A DNA stretch of 5,458 bases, from positions 1 to 5,458 of the forward strand of contig DVOT01000034.1 in the NCBI GenBank assembly GCA_018713425.1, in the 5' to 3' direction. The translations under genes were made by a program, and so were the position numbers. This DNA is from Alectryocaccomicrobium faecavium. Lineage in GTDB: Bacteria > Bacillota > Clostridia > Christensenellales > Aristaeellaceae. Below, piece by piece: positions 1 to 5,308 of the stretch. The notes beneath the pieces are model-generated. The model had not been told where the DNA came from. It made no database searches and saw only the letters and a program-made list of their open reading frames with translations. Every line of letters begins with the position of its first letter. Position 1 is the stretch's first letter.

Positions 1-22
1 CGGTGCGAAGGAGGAGTAACAA

Positions 23-1507
23 ATGTCGCTTTCCATGCGCGCAATCACCAAATCATTTTCGAGCAACGCGGTATTAAAAGGCGTGGATTTCGCGCTGGAA
101 GACGGCGAAATTCGGGCGTTGATCGGTGAAAACGGCGCGGGCAAAACCACGCTGATGAACATCCTAGGCGGCGTATTGCGTCCCGACGCGGGCGTCATTG
201 AGCTGGATGGCAAGCGCGTGGAATTTGCAAGTCCGCGCGATTCGCTGGCCGCGGGCATTGCCTTCATTCACCAGGAACTCAACCTGGTGAACGATTTAAA
301 CGTGTACGAAAACCTGTTTCTCGGGCGGGAGCGCGTGCGGGGCGCTTTTACGGACACAGCGCGCATGCGCGAGGAAGCGCGCGCCGTGCTAGAGCGGATG
401 GGCATGGCGCTGGATCCCTGCGCCATGGTGCGCGATTTGGATGCTTCCTATAAGCAGGTGGTGGAAATTGCGCGCGCGCTGTTGTTTGACGCGCGGGTGA
501 TCATCATGGACGAGCCGACCACCTCGCTCACCGAGCCAGAAATCGAACGCGTGTTCTCAATGATGCGCACGGTGAAGGAACAGGGGGTTTCCATCGTGTT
601 CATTTCGCACAAGCTGCGCGAGGTGCTGGAAATCTGCGATACCTACACGGTGCTGCGCGACGGCGTGAACGTGGCCGCGGGCGCCACCCGCGAGACCACG
701 GAGGCGGAGTTGGCGCGGCACATGGTGGGGCACGAGGTGAGCACGCGGCGGCTGGCGCGCGAAGGCGGCGCGGGTGAAGTGGCGCTGGAAGTGGAAGGTC
801 TGTCGCAGGCGCGCGCGTTTGAGGACGTTTCGTTCTCGCTGCGCGCGGGCGAGATTTTGGGGGTCACCGGCCTGTTGGGCGACGGGCGCAGCGAACTGTT
901 CCAAACCCTGTTCGGCTATCGCAAGCGCGACGCGGGCCGCGTGCGGGTGTTTGGCCGGGAGATGGCACTGGGGAATACCACGCAGGCGCGGCGCGCAGGC
1001 ATCGGCTATGTGCCGCGCGACCGCAAGGAAAACGGCATTCTCAAGGACATGAGCATCCTGGAGAACGCCTCCATCGTCACGCTGCGCGAGTTGAGCCATT
1101 TCCTCTTGCTCGACCGCAAGCGGGAGCGGGCCGAATTCGCGCGCAATGTGCAGGAGCTTTCCATTCGCCTGGCGGATGAAAACGACCCCATCACCAGCCT
1201 TTCGGGCGGCAACCAGCAGAAGGTGGTGCTCGCCAAGTGGCTCAGCGCGCATCCACGCATCCTGATCTTCGATAACCCCACCCAGGGCGTGGACGTGGGA
1301 GCCAAGGAAGAAATTTACGAAATCATCCTGCGCCTGGCCGCGCAGGGCGTGGCGGTCGCGGTGCTTTCCAGCGAGGCGCAGGAGATCATCCGCCTGTGCG
1401 ACCGCGTGCTGGTGATGTACCATGGCCGCATCGCCGGAGAACTGGCGGGCGAACGCATGACGGAGCACGGCATTATGGTGCTCGCGACGGGAGGAGAAGC
1501 GGTATGA
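23..1507 (+). CDS. CUT2-family sugar ABC transporter ATPase (RbsA/MglA-like, two fused nucleotide-binding domains)
   Basis: This 494-residue protein is the cytoplasmic ATPase that powers sugar import through the permease encoded next. Length and layout match the RbsA/MglA/XylG family. Domain 1 (about 1-240) has Walker A GENGAGKTT (35-43), Q-loop HQEL (83-86), Walker B VIIMDEPTTS (159-168) and switch His196 in ISHKL. Domain 2 (about 252-494) has the family's lysine-less P-loop GLLGDGRSE (283-291), a clean signature LSGGNQQK (393-400) and Walker B LIFDNPTQGVDVGAK (414-428). Oddities: the domain 1 signature reads LDASYKQ (139-145), where relatives have LS-type sequences, and the domain 2 Walker B has Asn418 where the catalytic Glu is usual. 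The start is fixed by AAGGAGGAG at 8-16, with ATG 6 nt after it. The gene ends in an ATGA overlap with the permease. The sugar cannot be deduced, so no symbol is given. Confidence 0.96.
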   Translation: MSLSMRAITKSFSSNAVLKGVDFALEDGEIRALIGENGAGKTTLMNILGGVLRPDAGVIELDGKRVEFASPRDSLAAGIAFIHQELNLVNDLNVYENLFLGRERVRGAFTDTARMREEARAVLERMGMALDPCAMVRDLDASYKQVVEIARALLFDARVIIMDEPTTSLTEPEIERVFSMMRTVKEQGVSIVFISHKLREVLEICDTYTVLRDGVNVAAGATRETTEAELARHMVGHEVSTRRLAREGGAGEVALEVEGLSQARAFEDVSFSLRAGEILGVTGLLGDGRSELFQTLFGYRKRDAGRVRVFGREMALGNTTQARRAGIGYVPRDRKENGILKDMSILENASIVTLRELSHFLLLDRKRERAEFARNVQELSIRLADENDPITSLSGGNQQKVVLAKWLSAHPRILIFDNPTQGVDVGAKEEIYEIILRLAAQGVAVAVLSSEAQEIIRLCDRVLVMYHGRIAGELAGERMTEHGIMVLATGGEAV

Positions 1508-3426
1508 AGCGATTGCGCGGAGTGGGCATTGTGTGCCTGGCGTTGGGCGTGGTCATCCTGCTGAGCGCCATTTTCGCCACGGCGCTGGGCGCGCGCGTGG
1601 GCGCGCTGGGCGCGTGGATGGACGAGGCGCGCGCGGCGCAGGCGGAAGTGAGCGCGTTAAACGCGCAAAGCGATAGCGCGCTTAGCGCGGCGCGCAAGGC
1701 GGGCACGGCGCAAAGCCGGGCGCAGAGCGCCATGGAAACGGCGCAGGAGGCCATTGCGGCGGTGGACGAAGGGATCGCGGCGCTGGAAAGCGGCGCGATG
1801 GACGACCAGGCGCTATCGGCGCTCAACGCGGCGCTGCAGGAAGCGCAGGTTTCCCTCGCCTCTTCGGAAGAATCCGTGGAACTGCTGGGCAGCATCCTGG
1901 GTTCGCTGATGGGCGAAGGCGGCGCGTTGCAAAACGCGCTGGACGGCGTGGCGGACGCCACGGGTGAAATGGGCGCTTCCCTTTTGCAGATCAGCCAGGC
2001 GGTGCAATCGATGCTGCTGCGCTCGCTCGCTGAACCGCTGGAAGAATTGCGGGAAGACGTGGATAGCGCCGTTGAAGCCGAGGCGGAAGCGCGCGCGGCC
2101 CTCGACGAGGTCGCCGCAGGCCTGGGGCTGGAAGGCTGTGGGGAATTTTCCGCGATGGAAGCGTCCGCCGGGTATGCCAGCGCGGAGGACGTGCGCGCGG
2201 AGGCGCTGCGCCTGCAGCAGGTCGCGCAAGACTTGAGCGCGCAGGCGGACGCTTTGGCCGCGCGGGCGGAGACGCTCACCGGGGAAGCGGCGGCGCGCGC
2301 GGCGGCGGCGGAACTGGCGGGCAAGGAGGCGTTTTTCGTCTTCCTGGCGGACAACCGCATCGCGCTGGGCTTCACCGCGGCCGTGGCGCTGATTTTGGGC
2401 GCGGTGTTTGCGTTCTTTGCCGGCGCGTTCTTGCGGCGCTGGAAGCAGTCGCCCCTGTTCTCCACGCTCATCGCGCTGATTTTGATCATGCTCGTGCAGG
2501 CGTACGCGATGGGCTTCTCCGTGGATTCCTTTGGCGAATGGTGCGGCCGCTGGGTGGACAACACGCTCAATGTGCTGCGCGCGAATTCGTCCGTGGGCAT
2601 GATCGCCCTGGGCATGACGCTGGTCATCATCACCGGCGGCATCGATTTGGCCGTGGGCTCCACGCTGGCGGGCGTGGGCACCGTGGTGATGGTGATGATC
2701 GATACCTCCGCCAATGGCGTGCTGCAGCGGCTGGGCATTTCCGGGCCGGCTGGCTTCGCCCTCGCCATTGTGGCGGGGCTGCTCTCCGGCGCGCTGATCG
2801 GCGCGCTGATCGGCCTGGCGGTCACCAAGGGCCGCGTGCCGCCCTTTATCGTGACGCTGGGCGCCATGAACGTGGTGCGCTCGGTGGCGCAGTATTTCAC
2901 CAAGAGCTATTCGCCCAAGGTGCCGGATGAATTCACCGCCCTGGCGAACACGCAGATCTTTGGCTACCGGATCTTGCCCATTCTGTATTGGCTGGCGCTG
3001 GCGGCCATCCTCTTTGTGGTGATGAAGCGCACGCGCTTTGGCCGCTACGTGTATGCCGTGGGTTCCAACGAACGCACCACGCGCCTTTCGGGCATCAATG
3101 TGGACCGGGTGAAATTCCTGGTGTACACGCTGATGGGCGTGGTGGTGGCGCTGGCGGCCGTCACCCAGGTTTCGCGCACGCGCGGCGTGGACGTGGCCAG
3201 CGCTGGATTGGGCTATGAACTGGACGCCATCGCCGCCGTCGTGGTGGGCGGCACCAGCATGTCCGGCGGACGCGGGCACATTCTGGGCACGGTGCTGGGC
3301 GTGTTGATCATCGGCGTGATGAACAACCTCTTGATCCTGCTGGGCGCGGATTCCTTCCTCACGGACGCCTTCAAGGGCGCGATTGTCATCGCGGCCGTGC
3401 TGCTCCAGCGCAAGCAGCAGCAATAA
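1504..3426 (+). CDS. CUT2-family sugar ABC transporter permease with a large N-terminal coiled-coil extension
   Basis: This 640-residue membrane protein is about twice the length of a normal RbsC/MglC permease (about 320-350). Residues ~316-640 are the permease proper: MTLVIITGGIDLAVGS (371-386), TKGRVPPFIVTLGAMN (441-456), the cytoplasmic loop RTRFGRYVYAVGSNERTTRL (509-528), and YELDAIAAVVVGGTSMSGGR (571-590), all hallmarks of the BPD_transp_2 family. Residues 1-315 are extra. They comprise a positive N-terminus (MKRLR), a membrane helix (~6-30), an Ala/Glu/Gln/Ser-rich helical region (~36-275) broken near Gly-rich 137-140 and 205-224, then a second membrane helix (~286-309) ending in LRRWKQ. 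The positive ends put the coiled coil outside the cytoplasmic membrane (inference). ATG 1504 is chosen because GGAGGAG at 1490-1496 lies 7 nt upstream and the ATG overlaps the ATPase stop; an in-frame ATG at 1396 would run deep inside the ATPase gene. Permease identity is very sure; the role of the extension is unknown. Confidence 0.93.
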   Translation: MKRLRGVGIVCLALGVVILLSAIFATALGARVGALGAWMDEARAAQAEVSALNAQSDSALSAARKAGTAQSRAQSAMETAQEAIAAVDEGIAALESGAMDDQALSALNAALQEAQVSLASSEESVELLGSILGSLMGEGGALQNALDGVADATGEMGASLLQISQAVQSMLLRSLAEPLEELREDVDSAVEAEAEARAALDEVAAGLGLEGCGEFSAMEASAGYASAEDVRAEALRLQQVAQDLSAQADALAARAETLTGEAAARAAAAELAGKEAFFVFLADNRIALGFTAAVALILGAVFAFFAGAFLRRWKQSPLFSTLIALILIMLVQAYAMGFSVDSFGEWCGRWVDNTLNVLRANSSVGMIALGMTLVIITGGIDLAVGSTLAGVGTVVMVMIDTSANGVLQRLGISGPAGFALAIVAGLLSGALIGALIGLAVTKGRVPPFIVTLGAMNVVRSVAQYFTKSYSPKVPDEFTALANTQIFGYRILPILYWLALAAILFVVMKRTRFGRYVYAVGSNERTTRLSGINVDRVKFLVYTLMGVVVALAAVTQVSRTRGVDVASAGLGYELDAIAAVVVGGTSMSGGRGHILGTVLGVLIIGVMNNLLILLGADSFLTDAFKGAIVIAAVLLQRKQQQ

Positions 3427-3441
3427 GGTTGCGCTGCCTCC

Positions 3442-3460
3442 CAATCCCTCCGTCACGGCT
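3442..3460 (+). repeat. Partial repeat copy, direct repeat of 3521-3539
   Basis: The 19-mer CAATCCCTCCGTCACGGCT is identical to the start of the full repeat copy at 3521. Here it lacks the second half of its first hairpin and passes directly into an oppositely oriented copy, so it looks like a truncated unit. Confidence 0.75.
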
Positions 3461-3464
3461 GCGC

Positions 3465-3518
3465 CCAAAAGGCTCCCCTTTTTCAAAGGGGAGCTGTCAG
3501 CGAAGCTGACTGAGGGGT
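3465..3518 (-). repeat. Double-hairpin palindromic repeat, reverse-oriented copy
   Basis: The unit begins CCAAAAGGCTCCCC and ends GACTGAGGGGT. It has two hairpins. The first is a perfect 10-bp stem, 3472-3481 with 3485-3494, around loop TTC. The second is a perfect 6-bp stem, GTCAGC (3496-3501) with GCTGAC (3505-3510), around loop GAA. Its reverse complement lines up module by module with the copy at 3521-3587: CCCTC-GTCA hairpin, CTCCC-TTT hairpin, then CCTTTTGG. No T-run follows the stem on the plus strand, so it is not a convincing terminator. Confidence 0.75.
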
Positions 3519-3520
3519 AT

Positions 3521-3587
3521 CAATCCCTCCGTCACGGCTAACGCCGTGACACCTCCCTTTTCCCTCCGGGAAAAAGGAGGCTTTTGG
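3521..3587 (+). repeat. Double-hairpin palindromic repeat, forward-oriented copy
   Basis: The unit begins CAATCCCTCC and ends GGAGGCTTTTGG. Hairpin one pairs GTCACGGC (3531-3538) with GCCGTGAC (3543-3550) around TAAC. Hairpin two pairs 3552-3564 with 3568-3580, matching at 12 of 13 positions, around TCC. The different loops and compensating stem changes relative to the copy at 3465-3518 suggest related units under pressure to keep pairing, rather than recent duplicates. Confidence 0.75.
3552..3585 (+). terminator. Possible weak intrinsic terminator of the sugar transporter operon (within a repeat)
   Basis: A 13-position stem with one mismatch (3552-3564 with 3568-3580, loop TCC) is followed by C and then TTTT (3582-3585). 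It lies about 125 bp past the permease stop. The T-run is short, and the hairpin belongs to a repeat found elsewhere in this gap. Termination may therefore be incidental to the repeat, but no better candidate lies between 3427 and 4024. Confidence 0.3.
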
Positions 3588-3618
3588 ACAGTGCTGCTTC
3601 ATACTGGTGTAGCGCTAA

Positions 3619-3888
3619 CCAAAAGGCTCCCTTTTCGCAAAAAGGGGGCGCACGGAGGCCGTCGCCTGTGGCGGAAACAGGCCGAAGTAAGCCCAATGAA
3701 GCAGGGAGTGCCGCAAGCGAGCCTGCGAGCGTCGGAGGCCGCGAAGCGGCTGGAGCTCCGAGGACACGGAGCGAAGCGAAGTCCGCAGGGGCGGAACACC
3801 GCGCAAGCGTTAGCGCAGGGCGGTGCGAAGGTGTGGGACGACCATGCTGAATTGAGGACGCTGTCGGCGTTAGCCGACTGAGGGATTG
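3619..3888 (-). repeat. Reverse-oriented repeat copy apparently interrupted by about 210 bp
   Basis: The left part (3619-3649) is CCAAAAGGCTCCC plus a 10-bp hairpin (3626-3635 with 3640-3649, one G-T pair). The right part (about 3860-3888) is GTCGGC (3863-3868) paired with GCCGAC (3873-3878) around GTTA, then TGAGGGATTG. Together they make the two hairpins of one unit in the order seen at 3465-3518. Positions 3650-3859 separate them. That insert is rich in short stems, such as GCCGC/GCGGC (3738-3742 with 3746-3750) and CACCGC/GCGGTG (3797-3802 with 3820-3825), and shows no credible gene. An alternative reading is that 3521-3888 is a single element whose ends are imperfect inverted repeats. 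Confidence 0.5.
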
Positions 3889-3923
3889 TCCCCTTTCGCT
3901 GTCACCGAAGCTGACTGAGGGGT
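3889..3923 (-). repeat. Truncated repeat copy; 26-bp near-perfect direct repeat of 3493-3518
   Basis: Positions 3898-3923 match 3493-3518 at 25 of 26 bases, both ending CTGACTGAGGGGT. The single change (G to C at 3905) breaks one pair of the GTCA..TGAC hairpin. The CCAAAAGG end of the unit is missing: only TCCCCTTTCG precedes the match. Confidence 0.65.
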
Positions 3924-3958
3924 TGCCAGATTGCCCTACACAGCCTGCGCGTTGACTT

Positions 3959-3972
3959 TGTTAACGCTTTCA
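3959..3972 (+). promoter_or_regulatory. cre-like / LacI-family operator-like sequence upstream of the exporter genes
   Basis: TGTTAACGCTTTCA matches the catabolite-response consensus TGWAANCGNTNWCA (CcpA and related LacI-family repressors) at all but the fourth position and has the central CG step. It starts 2 nt after a TTGACT hexamer (3952-3957) that could be a -35 box, though no good -10 follows at normal spacing. If real, it would tie exporter expression to carbon supply or to a LacI-type repressor. One match in an intergenic region is modest evidence. Confidence 0.3.
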
Positions 3973-3995
3973 GCCTCCCGCCCATGACGGGAGGC
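3973..3995 (+). promoter_or_regulatory. Perfect leader hairpin ahead of the exporter operon
   Basis: GCCTCCCG (3973-3980) pairs perfectly with CGGGAGGC (3988-3995) around a 7-nt loop. It lies directly after the operator-like site and 15 nt before the ribosome site AAAGGAA (4011-4017). No T-run follows, so it is not an ordinary terminator. It could stabilise the mRNA leader or be the remains of another repeat. Confidence 0.35.
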
Positions 3996-4024
3996 GCACT
4001 TGTCAAAACGAAAGGAACCGGCCC

Positions 4025-4801
4025 ATGAACGAAGAAATGCACCAGGTCATTGCCGTCGCGCGGATGGCGGCGAGCCTGATTTTGTCCAACGGCGGCGAGA
4101 CCTATCGCGCGGAAGAAACCGCCGTACACATCGGCCGCACGTTCGGTTGCGAGATCGACGTGATCGCGCTGCCCACGGGCCTGACGATGACGGTGCGGCG
4201 CGGCGGGGACAGTGCGACGTCCATCGCCCGGGTCAGCCGTCGCACGACGGATCTGGCCCGCCTGGAGCGGGTGAATGCGATTTCGCGCGCGCTGGAAAGC
4301 CGTGACATGGCGCTTGACGAGGCGCGGCGAGAACTCGAGCGGCTCTCCCGGCCCGCGGCGGCCCGCGTGGGCCTGAGCGCGGCCGCGGGCGGCGGCTCGG
4401 CGGCGATGTTCGCACTGATGTTTTTGGGCGATGGCTTCGATATGCTCGCTGCGGGCCTGATCAGCGCGGCGGTGCAGGCCGTGCTGTGCTTTTTGCCCGA
4501 TCAGGAGGGCATGCCGCTCACCTGCCTGATCGGCGGCTTTCTGGTGGCGGCGCTTTCGCTGGCGGTGGTTTCGCTGTGCGGCATGGGCGACGCGGACCGC
4601 ATCATCCTTTCCAACATGATGCCGCTGTTGCCGGGCCTGGCCTTTACCAACGCCATCCGGGATTCCATGCACGGCGATATGGTTTCGGGCGGCGCGCGCA
4701 TTTGCGACGCGGTGATGCGCGCCGTAATCTTGGCTACGGGCGCGGGCATTGCCATGCTCGCATTCTTGCGCATAGGGGGCGGAATCGCATGGTGGATGTG
4801 A
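4025..4801 (+). CDS. ThrE/YjjP-type exporter, large subunit (N-terminal ThrE domain)
   Basis: This 258-residue membrane protein is of the threonine/serine exporter (ThrE, formerly DUF1212) family. The soluble N-terminal part (1-112) carries the conserved NGGETYRAEET (22-32), ALPTGLTMT (48-56) and LARLERVNAISR (77-88) blocks. About five membrane helices follow (~116-135, 138-157, 165-186, 192-208, 226-247). The most diagnostic block is LLPGLAFTNAIRDSMHGD followed by SGGAR (201-225). Family members export threonine/serine (Corynebacterium ThrE) or, for E. coli YjjP with YjjB, succinate. The substrate here is not determinable. ATG 4025 follows AAAGGAA at 4011-4017, and the protein then starts at the usual place for the family. 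It overlaps the next gene by 13 bp, which implies joint translation of the two halves. Confidence 0.92.
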   Translation: MNEEMHQVIAVARMAASLILSNGGETYRAEETAVHIGRTFGCEIDVIALPTGLTMTVRRGGDSATSIARVSRRTTDLARLERVNAISRALESRDMALDEARRELERLSRPAAARVGLSAAAGGGSAAMFALMFLGDGFDMLAAGLISAAVQAVLCFLPDQEGMPLTCLIGGFLVAALSLAVVSLCGMGDADRIILSNMMPLLPGLAFTNAIRDSMHGDMVSGGARICDAVMRAVILATGAGIAMLAFLRIGGGIAWWM

Positions 4802-5223
4802 TCAAAGGACTGGTGGGCAGCCTGGGCGCCAGCGCGTTTTTCGGCATTTTGTTTCACATTCCGCGCCGCTTGCTCGTGAGCGTGGCGCTGGTGGGCATGG
4901 CGGGCTATGGCGTGTATCTAGCGGCGCTGGCCCTGCTGCAATCCGCCGTGGGCGCGAATTTTGTGGCCGCGCTGGCGGTGGCGCTGGCAGCGGAAATTCT
5001 GGCGCGCCGCCAAAAGGCGCCGGCCAACATCTTCTCGCTGATCGGCATTGTGCCGCTGGTGCCCGGGGGCGGCCTGTACCAGACCATGCTGGCCCTGGTG
5101 ATGGACGACTATAGCGCGGCGCTGTCTACGGGCGTGCAGACCATGCTCATCGCGGGCGCGATCGCGCTGGCCATCGCGGTGGTGGCCGTGTTTTTCCGCG
5201 CGCTGCCTGCACGCCAAAAGTGA
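4789..5223 (+). CDS. ThrE/YjjB-type exporter, small subunit (C-terminal ThrE domain, DUF3815)
   Basis: This 144-residue, highly hydrophobic protein has about five membrane helices (~5-22, 27-50, 54-73, 80-99, 114-137). It corresponds to the C-terminal half of single-chain ThrE. The diagnostic stretch is AEILARRQKAPANIF (68-82) followed by GIVPLVPGGGLYQTM (86-100). FFGILFHIPRRLL (17-29) near the start is also typical. ATG 4789 is preferred: it lies inside the end of the large-subunit gene, has a G-rich Shine-Dalgarno-like run at 4775-4782, and gives the expected family length. A longer in-frame reading from 4486 would only translate the large-subunit gene in the wrong frame. It likely forms one inner-membrane complex with the large subunit. 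Confidence 0.9.
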   Translation: MVDVIKGLVGSLGASAFFGILFHIPRRLLVSVALVGMAGYGVYLAALALLQSAVGANFVAALAVALAAEILARRQKAPANIFSLIGIVPLVPGGGLYQTMLALVMDDYSAALSTGVQTMLIAGAIALAIAVVAVFFRALPARQK

Positions 5224-5236
5224 CGCGCAGATAGCG

Positions 5237-5280
5237 AAAACCCCTCTCCCCGCGACAACGCTTTCGGGAGAGGGGTTTTT
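5237..5280. terminator. Strong bidirectional intrinsic terminator between convergent genes
   Basis: CCCCTCTCCC (5241-5250) pairs perfectly with GGGAGAGGGG (5266-5275). Flanking AAAA (5237-5240) and TTTT (5276-5279) extend the stem to 14 bp and supply U-runs on both strands. The 15-nt loop can itself form a small GCG/CGC stem (5252-5254 with 5259-5261). It starts 13 bp after the exporter stop and ends 28 bp from the stop of the minus-strand gene, so it can end transcription from both sides. Confidence 0.92.
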
Positions 5281-5308
5281 ATCATGCTTGGGCGCTGGCT
5301 CTGTGGCC

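Larger units (their letters stand above)
3427..4024. other. Gene-free stretch packed with palindromic repeats
   Basis: These 598 bp separate the sugar transporter operon from the exporter pair. Open frames here (for example 3546-3881 on the plus strand and 3599-3806 on the minus strand) lack a good ribosome site and recognisable domains. They run straight through repeated hairpins, so I do not call genes. The stretch holds partial or complete copies of one double-hairpin repeat at 3442-3460, 3465-3518, 3521-3587, 3619-3649 with 3860-3888, and 3889-3923. Between 3650 and 3859 lies GC-rich DNA with further small hairpins. A regulatory leader for the exporter genes occupies about 3930-4024. Confidence 0.8.

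Noticed and set aside
2..19. Possible end of an upstream gene (frame reading G-A-K-E-E-stop, TAA at 17-19)
   Set aside because: It would fit a sugar-binding protein gene preceding the ATPase, with the stop touching the ribosome site, but five codons cannot support a call.
557..1468. 303-codon minus-strand open frame inside the ATPase gene
   Set aside because: The plus strand encodes an unmistakable ABC ATPase. The antisense product is His/Arg/Ala-rich with no family resemblance.
1473..3486. Very long minus-strand open frames (about 476 and 557 codons) opposite the permease gene
   Set aside because: They are antisense shadows of a G+C-rich, alanine-rich gene. Their products are low-complexity (Ser/Ala- or His/Arg/Gln-rich), have no recognisable domains, and overlap the real gene almost completely.
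3472..3494. Perfect 10-bp hairpin shortly after the permease stop as the operon terminator
   Set aside because: No T-run follows the stem on the plus strand. The hairpin is better explained as half of a repeat unit.
3546..3881. 111-codon plus-strand frame in the repeat region, and overlapping minus-strand frames at 3599-3806
   Set aside because: They run through repeat hairpins, show no ribosome site or domain, and several frames are open at once, as expected for GC-rich non-coding DNA.
3952..3980. Sigma-70 type promoter with TTGACT as -35
   Set aside because: At 16-18 nt spacing the downstream hexamers are C-rich and unlike TATAAT, so a promoter cannot be asserted.
3427..4024. CRISPR array
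   Set aside because: The repeats are few, in both orientations, internally palindromic and unevenly spaced, with no uniform spacers and no cas genes in the window.
3996..4024. Riboswitch (for example a threonine- or amino-acid-responsive leader)
   Set aside because: The leader between the repeats and the exporter start has a single simple hairpin and no recognisable aptamer core or T-box sequence.
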